The translations under genes were made by a program, and so were the position numbers. This document shows, in pieces, positions 1 through 6,917 of a stretch of DNA of 11,319 nt (position 1 is the stretch's first letter; every line of letters begins with the position of its first letter). The DNA is from Acidobacteriota bacterium (GTDB lineage: Bacteria > Acidobacteriota > Vicinamibacteria > Vicinamibacterales > CAVVIG01). The DNA is taken from contig QHWL01000145.1 in assembly GCA_003222555.1 (NCBI GenBank), positions 2,059 to 13,377 on the forward strand, given 5' to 3'. The notes beneath the pieces are model-generated. The model did no database searches and was not told where the DNA came from. It was given only the letters and a program-made list of their open reading frames with translations.

Positions 1-860
1 TTATCCATCAGCCGGGCGTCCTCCATGATCCCGGTTAGATACGGACACGCGGCGATGATCTTCAGCAGCAGCTGCTCGGGCTTCTTTGCGGAGAAATCGG
101 TGTGTGCGCTTTTTGCAAAGACGTAGCCTATGCTCGTGACCGTGTCCGAGAGAGGGATGAACCATAGCCATCCTCGCTCCCTCGCAATCACAACGAGGTT
201 ATTTATCTGGCGATCCGGAAAGCGACCGCAATGCTCGAAGCGGCCGCCGATAGCGGTGTGGCGAAGCTGCTCGTGGTACACCTTCCAACGCTGTTTTGTG
301 GCAATGAGAGAGGTCTGGCCGGTGGCATCGACGAAGTAACGGAATGTCGGCGCGTGCAGCGCTCCGGCCGCATCGGTCCATGTCAGACGCACGACTGTAT
401 CGTCCTCGATGTCGATGGAGGACACTCGCGCCTCTTCGACGACCGTGACGCCGCAGGTTTGAGCATGCCTGAGCAGCAGCTCGTCGAACGAGGCGCGGTC
501 GACCTGCCAAACCCAGGAAGTGCTCTCGGTCAGGAAGGGGATTTCCTCAGCCCAATAAATTTCCCAATAGTCCAGCGCGTCAGGACCCTTTCCTTTTCCC
601 CAGATGTAGGTGCCGCCGTACTTCTTCAAGAACCGGCGGTCCATTTCCTCGACCAGCCCCAATTCTGCGAGAAAGCTTCTGGCGCCGATCAACAAAGACT
701 CGCCGATATGAAACCGAGGGAACAGCTTCTCTTCCAATAGAAGCACCCGATACCCGTAGGTCGCGAGACGCGCCGCGGTCGTTGACCCTGAAGGTCCTCC
801 GCCGGCGATCACGACGTCGTAGCAATCCACGCCGCCATCATTGATTGTGCCGTGCGTCAT
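1..860 (-). CDS. Flavin-dependent halogenase (tryptophan-halogenase family), 3' end cut by window
   Basis: Reading the minus strand from ATG at 860 gives 286 open codons running off the left edge, so the C-terminus is missing. Residues 14-25 form an FAD-binding strand-turn with GGGPSG (GxGxxG, 20-25). Residues 47-57 (FPRFHIGESLL) match the conserved segment after the Rossmann fold. Residues 231-236 read WLWFIP, the WxWxIP signature that separates flavin-dependent halogenases from ordinary FAD monooxygenases. K79/K80 in FLKKYGG, just ahead of W87, sit about where the catalytic lysine of PrnA/RebH lies (my by-eye alignment); the partner glutamate would be beyond the edge. These enzymes use reduced FAD from a separate reductase, O2 and halide to halogenate electron-rich rings. 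As the last visible gene of the operon it probably halogenates the peptide, but the substrate cannot be read here. The start is fixed by GAAGGAG six bases upstream. A non-halogenating FAD oxidoreductase is the alternative. Confidence 0.85.
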   Translation of the reverse strand, partial: MTHGTINDGGVDCYDVVIAGGGPSGSTTAARLATYGYRVLLLEEKLFPRFHIGESLLIGARSFLAELGLVEEMDRRFLKKYGGTYIWGKGKGPDALDYWEIYWAEEIPFLTESTSWVWQVDRASFDELLLRHAQTCGVTVVEEARVSSIDIEDDTVVRLTWTDAAGALHAPTFRYFVDATGQTSLIATKQRWKVYHEQLRHTAIGGRFEHCGRFPDRQINNLVVIARERGWLWFIPLSDTVTSIGYVFAKSAHTDFSAKKPEQLLLKIIAACPYLTGIMEDARLMD

Positions 861-861
861 G

Positions 862-915
862 TCACACTCCTTCGCGCCGGAGTTCTGGTACGAGTGCTAT
901 GTCGTCTTGTGCCAT
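862..915 (-). CDS. Possible 17-aa peptide or translational coupler ahead of the halogenase
   Basis: ATG at 915 opens 17 codons (MAQDDIALVPELRREGV) ending in TGA at 862-864. The stop is separated from the halogenase ATG by one base. A textbook GAAGGAG lies seven bases upstream of this ATG, as strong as the halogenase's own site, so translation looks likely. I recognise no family. The peptide has no Cys, Ser or Thr, so it cannot be the substrate of an azole/dehydroamino-acid pathway. Its simplest role is to couple translation of the halogenase to upstream ribosomes. It could also be a decayed gene start. Confidence is low because of its size. Confidence 0.35.
   Translation of the reverse strand: MAQDDIALVPELRREGV
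867..873 (-). promoter_or_regulatory. Ribosome binding site of the halogenase
   Basis: GAAGGAG on the minus strand, six bases before ATG 860. It settles the halogenase start. It lies inside the last codons of the 17-codon ORF, so ribosomes finishing that ORF pass directly over it. Confidence 0.75.
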
Positions 916-922
916 CGCGTTG

Positions 923-929
923 CTCCTTC
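923..929 (-). promoter_or_regulatory. Ribosome binding site of the 17-codon ORF
   Basis: GAAGGAG on the minus strand, seven bases before ATG 915, in the short gap after the LanB-like gene's stop (946-948). It is identical in sequence to the halogenase's site 56 bases further on, and it is the main reason to take the tiny ORF seriously. Confidence 0.55.
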
Positions 930-945
930 GGAGGTTCCTCGCTCG

Positions 946-3483
946 TCACACTCGATCGACCGTCGACACCACCATTTCCACCTGGAACTCGGAGACGTGT
1001 CGCTCGCCGCGAACGAGGACCCACGAATGATCGAGATCGGGCAGCGCCTCGGTGATGACGACCCACTCGACGTCTCGAGCGATGCGCTCGAACAGGTCGA
1101 GACAAAACGGATTTCTGGTATCAATCCAGAGAGGCTTGCGTGCGTCGAGGGCGCTATCCATTTGCGCGGGTTCGATCTGTTTGTGAGCCCTGGCAAAGAA
1201 ACACTCAGGGATTCCATGGGTCCGACATTCTTCGGCCACCGCCAGCAACCGTTGGGCGCCGGTGTGCCGAAACCACCGCGTCTGCAGCCGGCTCGTCCGC
1301 ATCGCCCACCTCGCGCGCGCCACCACCAACTGCCCCTCCCTCCTGCGAGGGTTGAATGCCACATCTGACGACGGCCGCGCCGGTGCCGAGAAATCGGGAC
1401 GCAGGATGTAGTGCGGCTGGGCGAGGACCGTCAGGGCGTAAGGAATGCCCCACGCCGGCGAGGGAAGAACCGAACCGAGATACACCAATGAGACGGGCCG
1501 CGCATCCGCATCCGTCAGCTCGAGAAAACCGGTCGCGGCGTTGTGGTGCAAGGCGACCGCCTCCGCGCGAAGGACGCCCGTGCGCTCGCGCAGCAGCGGT
1601 TCACCCGGCCAGGCGAAGACCCGCGAGGTGAGGCGCGGGTGCGCCTGAAGATCGTTGCATTCTCCACCGATCATCAGGTCGATCGGCTCGCGCGGCGCAA
1701 CCGACTCAGCGAGCCAGACTCGCATGAGCGTGCGCAGTCGTCGATGATCCGCATGCGAGCCTGCCGAATAGCGTGCGGTCAGCCAACCCACGCCTTCGAA
1801 GACTCGGTTCACCACCAGCAGCGCGTCGCCCGCTGCGGCAGCCTCCGCATGGGGAGCGACGACTTGAACGTAAGCGGTCACGCCGATGGTCGCGCCTCGC
1901 GCGGCTGGCGTTGGCTTGTGCTCAGGACGCCACGATATCGCGGACACTCCCGGTTCAGGGACGGTTACGAGCCTGTCACCTACCTTCGTCATGAACCCGA
2001 CGAGGTCGCGGCAGGTCCCACCGGTCCCGTACATGTGCACGAAGGCGTCGCGCAATCGCATGTAGTCGGGTCGGAGCCCAATGTGGGTTCGGAGAAACGT
2101 GCCGAGCTCTCCGAACAGAGTCGAAAGCTTGTCTCCGATGGCTCCCGTAATGCCGCCCATCGAACTGTCTTCGAGAACTACATTCCGGTAGGCCGTTGTA
2201 GGCCGCTGCGTGAGGGACGTCAGAACCTGTTTCTCGAGACTCCGAACCTGGCGCATGAGCCCGGCGCGGGATTCCCCGTCGGCATCGACGAACGCCATCG
2301 CCGCCTGATGCATCGCCGCCACCGCTGTTCTGGCGGCGCGGGCGGCCGGCAACGGACTCGACTCCAGGTTTCGCAGCAGGCCCACCTCGGGGCGCCGATC
2401 AAAGCCGTCGGTCGACGCTTCCGGCCAAATGAGGCCCCGCTCGAACAGTTTGGCGACGAATGCGCGGGCCTGCCCACTATCCAACCCGGCCGCCGCAAAC
2501 AGGCGAACCAGCTCGCTCCAGCTGTACTCGCCCGAAATCTGCAACAGGATTTGAGCCAGATCGGGATGAACGTGGAAACGTGAAACTCGTTCCTGCCGCC
2601 AGGGCCGACCGCGCAGTACGACGTACTGACCCACGAGGGCTTCAAGGCGTCCGCGGCCAAGCTCCCGAATTGTGGTGTTGACGTGAAACCGGGCGTTGTT
2701 TTGATCCGAGAACCGGCCGGACGCCTCCTTGTAAATGCGCGCCAGCGTCCCGCGGTTCAGTGTGACGACGCTTACGGGCTTCCCATCCCGGCACTCGAGC
2801 GCTGGTGACGGACCATCCAGCGCGACCTCGAGCCGCGCCACATGCATGAATGTGCTGAACGGACTCGTCTTGAGGGCAGCGCGGATAAGATAACGAAGCA
2901 GAGACTTCTCGGCCTTCGTCGCACCGAGGCCTTGCGGCGGCGGCGATCCCGTCCTCAGCAAGTCCGCGAAGAGTTCCGGACTCGACAGCGCGAGCGCCGG
3001 ACCCACGGACTTCTCAGTTGAGAGCGCCCAGAGGCGCGCGCGCGTATGTGACTCGGTTTCGTCAATCAAGGCCGCCTGGGCGGCGGCCAACGACTCGGTC
3101 GCCTCCACTTGCGCGCGAGACCAGTCTCGCACGACCGTTCCCTGTTCATCCGGCAGTGAGTCGACGATCCGTGGGACCTCTTCGGGTCCGCCGTGGTTCC
3201 GTCTGCCGTTATGGACATCTCGACAGAATCGAAGGGCGGTTCCACGCATCTTTCGATCGACGATCGCGGGGATCGCGCGATAGAGCAGATCTTCCAGGAG
3301 CGGTCGTAAACGCTCCATCTCCTGGCGCGCGTTCAACGCCTGTCGAACCAGGCTCGTGGCTTTGGGCGGCGCCAGCGCCCGCAACGAGCGGTATGGCACA
3401 GCCGCAATCCTCAACAGCGCAAAAGGCGCAAGACGAACCCCAGGAACCACCGGCAAGGCGACGCGGTCGGCAACGACGCCCAT
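946..3483 (-). CDS. Lantibiotic dehydratase N-terminal (LanB glutamylation) protein
   Basis: About 845 residues, the size of the 'small LanB' glutamylation enzymes of split dehydratases and shorter than full LanB proteins (about 1000) because the C-terminal elimination domain is absent; a separate SpaB_C gene supplies it. The family hallmark KTSPFSTFMH is at 205-214, preceded by the basic RYLIRAAL helix. The C-terminal part has the usual KPLWIDTRNPF stretch followed by EALPDL. Known members transfer glutamate from Glu-tRNA to Ser/Thr side chains of the precursor as the first step to Dha/Dhb; the enzyme is cytosolic. The start is ATG 3483, or GTG 3486 immediately after the M50 gene's TGA (TGA GTG ATG); neither has a clear ribosome site, implying translational coupling. 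The frame is intact from start to stop, with no visible damage. The family call is firm; that it modifies this cluster's peptide is inferred. Confidence 0.92.
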   Translation of the reverse strand: MGVVADRVALPVVPGVRLAPFALLRIAAVPYRSLRALAPPKATSLVRQALNARQEMERLRPLLEDLLYRAIPAIVDRKMRGTALRFCRDVHNGRRNHGGPEEVPRIVDSLPDEQGTVVRDWSRAQVEATESLAAAQAALIDETESHTRARLWALSTEKSVGPALALSSPELFADLLRTGSPPPQGLGATKAEKSLLRYLIRAALKTSPFSTFMHVARLEVALDGPSPALECRDGKPVSVVTLNRGTLARIYKEASGRFSDQNNARFHVNTTIRELGRGRLEALVGQYVVLRGRPWRQERVSRFHVHPDLAQILLQISGEYSWSELVRLFAAAGLDSGQARAFVAKLFERGLIWPEASTDGFDRRPEVGLLRNLESSPLPAARAARTAVAAMHQAAMAFVDADGESRAGLMRQVRSLEKQVLTSLTQRPTTAYRNVVLEDSSMGGITGAIGDKLSTLFGELGTFLRTHIGLRPDYMRLRDAFVHMYGTGGTCRDLVGFMTKVGDRLVTVPEPGVSAISWRPEHKPTPAARGATIGVTAYVQVVAPHAEAAAAGDALLVVNRVFEGVGWLTARYSAGSHADHRRLRTLMRVWLAESVAPREPIDLMIGGECNDLQAHPRLTSRVFAWPGEPLLRERTGVLRAEAVALHHNAATGFLELTDADARPVSLVYLGSVLPSPAWGIPYALTVLAQPHYILRPDFSAPARPSSDVAFNPRRREGQLVVARARWAMRTSRLQTRWFRHTGAQRLLAVAEECRTHGIPECFFARAHKQIEPAQMDSALDARKPLWIDTRNPFCLDLFERIARDVEWVVITEALPDLDHSWVLVRGERHVSEFQVEMVVSTVDRV

Positions 3484-3486
3484 CAC

Positions 3487-4533
3487 TCAGACCACGAGCC
3501 AGCCCACGATGAGGACCGCGACGAGGAAGTGCACGACACAAACCAGGCGATATGTGTTGATGGCCGGCCGCGTCGACAGAGCCGCGCGGCGCCCGGACAA
3601 CGCTGAAGCTCGCGCCAGTTCATCGTCGAGGAGCGCCTCGAGCATGTGGCTGCCATCGCTCGGTGTGAGAGGATTCGTGTCCAGGTAGACGAACAAGCCA
3701 CTGAGGAGCAGCACGTAGAGCGCGCCCCGTCCGACGAGGCCGTTGCCGTTCGTGAGCACGACCACCCATGCGGCCGTTCCGCTTGCCAGTAAATCTACTA
3801 GCGGACCTGTTGCCGGAATCCAGAAACGCCGCCAGCGTTCCGCGACCCGATAGGCTTGCGTTGTGTCGACGTACGGTCCAGGAATGACAAAAGAGTGCAG
3901 CATGATTCCCGCCGCAGTCACGGGCGCGCCTGCGGCGCGGCACGCCACCGCGTGACTCAGTTCGTGAAGCGGCACAATCATGAAGACGAAGACGGCAAGC
4001 CCGATGGGCTCGAACCGCCGAACCAGCCCGACTGGATTCAACCGCTGATGGTCCCCCAGCCAGACAGCGACCAGGCCGATCGCCGCAGTCACGATCAGCA
4101 CGACGACTAATGCGTGTGATTGCGAGCGAGGAATCCAGGCCCACCATTCCGCCAGTTGTTTGGCGAGACGGTCCGGGTTGAACAGCGCGTACTGCTTGAC
4201 TCCGGACCGCGCCCGTTCGGCCGGGCGTTGGCACGGGGCGAGCAGACCCACCCGATCGAGTTCCGCCAGAAACCGATCCAGCTTGACCGAAATGTCTCGG
4301 GCGAACGGATGCTGCCGCTGAAGAAAGGCCGCGAGCACATCCACGGTTGTGCCGCGCCTCAAGAGCGCCAGTAGCTTCTCACCGACGTCGCCGATTCGGA
4401 TGGCTGAGGATCCGTCGGGCGACACCAGCAGCGTTTGACCGCGCGCTCGGCGCACTCGCGTGACGCCGTCGAGAAGTTGGACGGGCGAATGACTCGCCGG
4501 TTCGAACGACTCGTTGCGGGCTGGGTCGGGCAT
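3487..4533 (-). CDS. PqqD-like (RRE) domain fused to M50 site-2-type zinc metalloprotease
   Basis: 348 residues from ATG 4533, one base after the dehydrogenase stop (TGA-G-ATG). Residues about 17-100 look like a PqqD-type winged helix, the RiPP recognition element that grips leader peptides: GVTRVRRARG, a beta pair, then IGDVGEKLLALL and a closing RFLAELDRVGLL helix. Hydrophobic helices lie near 140-160, 176-190, 245-262, 268-285 and 328-348. The M50 zinc site is HELSH at 190-194, and the third ligand is D293 in NPLTPSDG (287-294); ATGPLVDLL (241-249) fits the family's GP motif. It is therefore an intramembrane-type metalloprotease with its own peptide-binding domain, expected in the cytoplasmic membrane. 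Inferred job: leader removal, possibly coupled to the ABC exporter. A TTG start at 4569 is possible but would overlap the upstream gene. A role in immunity, or as a non-proteolytic scaffold, cannot be excluded. Confidence 0.87.
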   Translation of the reverse strand: MPDPARNESFEPASHSPVQLLDGVTRVRRARGQTLLVSPDGSSAIRIGDVGEKLLALLRRGTTVDVLAAFLQRQHPFARDISVKLDRFLAELDRVGLLAPCQRPAERARSGVKQYALFNPDRLAKQLAEWWAWIPRSQSHALVVVLIVTAAIGLVAVWLGDHQRLNPVGLVRRFEPIGLAVFVFMIVPLHELSHAVACRAAGAPVTAAGIMLHSFVIPGPYVDTTQAYRVAERWRRFWIPATGPLVDLLASGTAAWVVVLTNGNGLVGRGALYVLLLSGLFVYLDTNPLTPSDGSHMLEALLDDELARASALSGRRAALSTRPAINTYRLVCVVHFLVAVLIVGWLVV

Positions 4534-4534
4534 C

Positions 4535-5347
4535 TCAGCTCTCAGATGGATAGCCGGCGGTGAGCGCAACCAACGGACAATCGCGATACCCGTCGATATT
4601 GGCCAGCGAGCGAAAGCTCGCTTCCATTAACCCCGCCGAGGCGCAGGCGCCGAGGCCGTGCGCGGTGGCGATCAACAAGCCCCGGCTCACCAACGCTCCG
4701 GCCTGGAGCAAGAGCTCTCGATAGGCTCTCGGTCCACGCTCGCCCAGGGCCGCGCCGAAATCGCCGGTGATGAAAATCATTGCCGGCGCGGATGACAGGC
4801 TCTTCTGCACCAGGCATCGCTCCATCTCGGCCTGGCTGAAGCCGCTGACACGGAGTAAGAGTTCGTCTGGCCGGTCGACGTCGATCTGATAAATCCCTGC
4901 GTCGAGCGCACCGCCCGGGATCCGCAATGCAAGCCAGGGGCGCACGTTGAGTTGACCGCGGCCCCGCCCGAACCGATTCGCTTTCGACAGATGTCGATGG
5001 TCAGCGCCGTGAACCGCCGGAGGATTGCGGGTGCGATCGGTCGCAGTGCGTACGAGCGAACCGATCGCCGGGCAAGAAGCACGGACCCAAGTGTGGACAG
5101 GATGGGCCCGGCTTCTCTTTGCTGGGCCGTGACGAACCGATTCTTCTGTTGGTTCGACGGCAGCTGCCGTCGTGACGGTGGCGGCGCCGCGGCATCGATC
5201 ACGGCATTCAGCACCTGCGGCCCGAGGGCCGCGAAGATCTCCTGCGAATGTGCGTCTTCGCCGCCGAGCCCGATCGCGAACGTGGGCACGTAGCGGTTGT
5301 CGGCAATCGGCAGACCGATCGCCTCGGCGATCGCTTTGTCGTGATCA
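4535..5347 (-). pseudogene. Out-of-frame remainder of the SagB-type dehydrogenase (end of nitroreductase domain 1 and all of domain 2)
   Basis: This stretch continues the protein encoded at 5208-6917 but needs two -1 frame changes. From about 5346 to 4970 the conserved reading is DHDKAIAEAIGLPIADNRY, then the start of a second nitroreductase domain with ARRSVRSYALRPI, the usual RRSvR opening. From about 4967 the frame shifts again to GRGQLNVRPWLALRI and runs to TGA at 4535-4537. The end carries GPRAYRELLLQAGALVSRG and GLGACASAGLM, the typical C-terminal FMN-binding and dimer helix of SagB/nitroreductases. Adding one base at each break makes 4535-6917 exactly 795 codons, which fits two single-base losses. 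The protein sequence stays conserved in all three frames, so the damage is recent or an assembly error. No canonical X-XXY-YYZ slippery heptamer is visible at either break. Confidence 0.8.
4962..4977 (-). other. Frame break 2 in the dehydrogenase gene
   Basis: Upstream protein reads CRKRIGSG in one frame and downstream reads RGRGQLNVRPW in the -1 frame. The junction holds a GGG run (4967-4969) and a GGGG run (4962-4965). Restoring one G to the GGG run rejoins the two readings cleanly, the pattern expected of a homopolymer-length error or slippage deletion. Confidence 0.7.
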
Positions 5348-6917
5348 AGGCTGCGGCCACGTCGTGCAGGTAGCCCAGCGCTACGCCGGCATCCAGGTTC
5401 ACGAGCCTGTACGAGAAGTTCTGATACTTGCTCCTCACCTTGCCCAACGCCCCCGTGCCCACAATCGTGCAGGGCGGGAGCGCTGTGGCGATCCCCAGCG
5501 CAGCTTGCATCAACGGCAGCGACGATGCTTTGAGGCTTTCGAGAACGTGGCGAGGCGAGTGATAGCGGTAAAGCCCTTCTGGCAAGCCATCGACCTGCCG
5601 AGCCACGACAAAGACTTCGGGCGAACCGAGCCCCCCTGCCGTGGGTGCGATTCTCCACGGCGCACCACCACCATCAATCTTCTGGTAGCCGGCGGCATAC
5701 CACAGGAGAGTGGCAAGCTCCTCGACATCGATCCCACGATGTTGGGGTCCCGCCTGCAACCAGGGCAGGGGCCCGTCGAGCGGCCGCGCGGTCGGCAGCG
5801 CGACCACTCGCGCACCGTAGTACGGTTCGTTGAGCGCAAGTGTCAACGTAATATTCGACGCGTTGTAGTGATTCTGATGCTCGCGAGGACTGCGCAGCTC
5901 GTGCGGCGGCATGGACACCGATGCATGGAGCAACCAGGACAGCAACGCGGGCGTCTTGGGATCCAGCACCGGTCCCCTCAGACCGCACCGCGAACAGCCC
6001 GGCATGCCGACGACGTAGCGATATTGGTTCACGATGCCGTGCCGCGTGCGTTCGTAGAGCTCGAAGCCGTTATGCAAGCGCGGATTTCCAAGACGGCTCA
6101 AGACGAGAAACGCCTCGAGCGCTGCCATGCCGAGCCACAAGCTCACCAGGTCCGGGTCGGCGTCTCCGCGCGGGAGATCGTGGATCTCGCGCATGCAGCG
6201 GTAGCAACAGACCTGACCGGGCATGAACAGCGGGCCGATTTGGACGATGTCCTGCGCCGCCCGCACATGGAGCGCCCACACACCGTGCTGCCGGGCCCGT
6301 TCGAGCAACGAGGCAAGGTCGTCGGATTCACGGGTCGCGACAGCCACCAGTAGTGAGCATCCCGGCAGGCTGGGTGCGGAATCCTTCTCGAGCCCGAGCC
6401 GACCGATGCCCGATCCGGACAATTGCCGCTGCATCAAATCGGCCGCCTCGTCGGAACCGCCTACCAGGACGCTGGACGCCTGCAGCCGATCGAGCGCTTG
6501 GCGCCGATTCCGGTTCACTCGCGTCACGTCCACGAATCGACCTAAGAAACTGTCTACGTCCTGCAGGTCCGCCGCCGCTGGAGGAGGACATCCATCCTCG
6601 AGGAGTCCTCGGCTGTAAAGCAGCGTCACGGCATTGCGAATCGTTCCGGGAGTCAGCTGCGGAAAGCGCGAGGCGAGCTCCTCGACCGTCGATCGTCCGT
6701 TGAGCTGCGGGACGAGTCGAGGCAGCAGATCGCGGGCTGCCTTTCCTCTGATGAGCTGAGGCTCCCTCGTCCCGACGAACAACAACCCATCCTCGTCAAA
6801 CGGCATCACGAGAAGTTCTGGCAGGATTCGCGGGTGGTCGGGCGGTACCAAGTCGGCATCGGCCGAAAAATGACGCCCGATCGACTCGGCGTACATCAGC
6901 GAGCCCTGCGGCTTCAC
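5208..6917 (-). CDS. RRE/E1-like (ocin-ThiF-like) domain fused to SagB-type azoline dehydrogenase, 5' open part
   Basis: GTG 6917 overlaps the upstream stop (GTGA), the same junction as at 8883; ATG 6896 is an alternative start. Residues about 35-110 form a winged-helix leader-binding region (GKAARDLLPRLVPQLNGRST, then RNAVTLLYSRGLLEDG). Residues about 145-330 are an E1-like domain with a zinc tetrad C238/C241 and C308/C311 (CYRC, CSRC). From about 345 comes a nitroreductase domain with PTAGGLGSPEVFVVARQ (425-441), GLPEGLYRYH and KYQNFSYRLVNLDAG (497-511). Members of this family oxidise azolines to azoles with FMN; the E1-like region docks leader peptide for the YcaO. After A523 the frame is lost and about 45 unrelated Arg/Ser-rich codons lead to a stop at 5208. 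As read, the product keeps leader binding but has an incomplete dehydrogenase. A repaired gene would give 794 residues with two nitroreductase domains. Fusing cyclodehydratase docking to dehydrogenase is unusual; known systems normally keep them apart. Confidence 0.85.
   Translation of the reverse strand: MKPQGSLMYAESIGRHFSADADLVPPDHPRILPELLVMPFDEDGLLFVGTREPQLIRGKAARDLLPRLVPQLNGRSTVEELASRFPQLTPGTIRNAVTLLYSRGLLEDGCPPPAAADLQDVDSFLGRFVDVTRVNRNRRQALDRLQASSVLVGGSDEAADLMQRQLSGSGIGRLGLEKDSAPSLPGCSLLVAVATRESDDLASLLERARQHGVWALHVRAAQDIVQIGPLFMPGQVCCYRCMREIHDLPRGDADPDLVSLWLGMAALEAFLVLSRLGNPRLHNGFELYERTRHGIVNQYRYVVGMPGCSRCGLRGPVLDPKTPALLSWLLHASVSMPPHELRSPREHQNHYNASNITLTLALNEPYYGARVVALPTARPLDGPLPWLQAGPQHRGIDVEELATLLWYAAGYQKIDGGGAPWRIAPTAGGLGSPEVFVVARQVDGLPEGLYRYHSPRHVLESLKASSLPLMQAALGIATALPPCTIVGTGALGKVRSKYQNFSYRLVNLDAGVALGYLHDVAAALITTKRSPRRSVCRLPTTATCPRSRSGSAAKTHIRRRSSRPSGRRC
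5345..5351 (-). other. Frame break 1 in the dehydrogenase gene
   Basis: Nitroreductase domain 1 reads YLHDVAAAL up to about 5346 and then continues in the -1 frame as DHDKAIAEAIGLP. Reading GCC-CTT-GAT (one base re-read or restored) gives a seamless AALDHDKA. The site is a short CCTT context, not a long homopolymer. Confidence 0.7.

Noticed and set aside
862..915. The 17-codon ORF as the RiPP precursor peptide
   Set aside because: It contains no Cys, Ser or Thr, the residues modified by YcaO and LanB, and it is too short for a leader plus core.
1543..2583. Plus-strand open frame of 346 codons opposite the LanB-like gene
   Set aside because: Antisense to a well-conserved LanB reading frame, no domain or ribosome site, shadow composition.
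946..3483. Full-length class I lanthipeptide dehydratase with a cyclase partner (lanthipeptide cluster)
   Set aside because: The C-terminal elimination domain is on a separate gene, no LanC is present, and YcaO/SagB genes dominate. This is the split-LanB arrangement of azole-containing RiPPs.
4962..5351. Programmed -1 ribosomal frameshifting
   Set aside because: No X-XXY-YYZ slippery heptamer is visible at either break and two consecutive programmed shifts in one gene would be exceptional. Kept only as a minor possibility in the frame-break finding.
4777..5658. Independent gene of 293 codons within the dehydrogenase region
   Set aside because: Its first ~104 codons are Arg-rich shadow sequence of the fusion gene. 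Only the part from about 5346 onward is conserved, as the displaced continuation of the nitroreductase.
5172..6353. Long plus-strand open frame (393 codons) opposite the dehydrogenase gene
   Set aside because: Its translation is Arg/Gly/Pro-rich with no recognisable motif, and it lies entirely antisense to strongly conserved E1-like and nitroreductase coding sequence. It is a GC-rich shadow frame.
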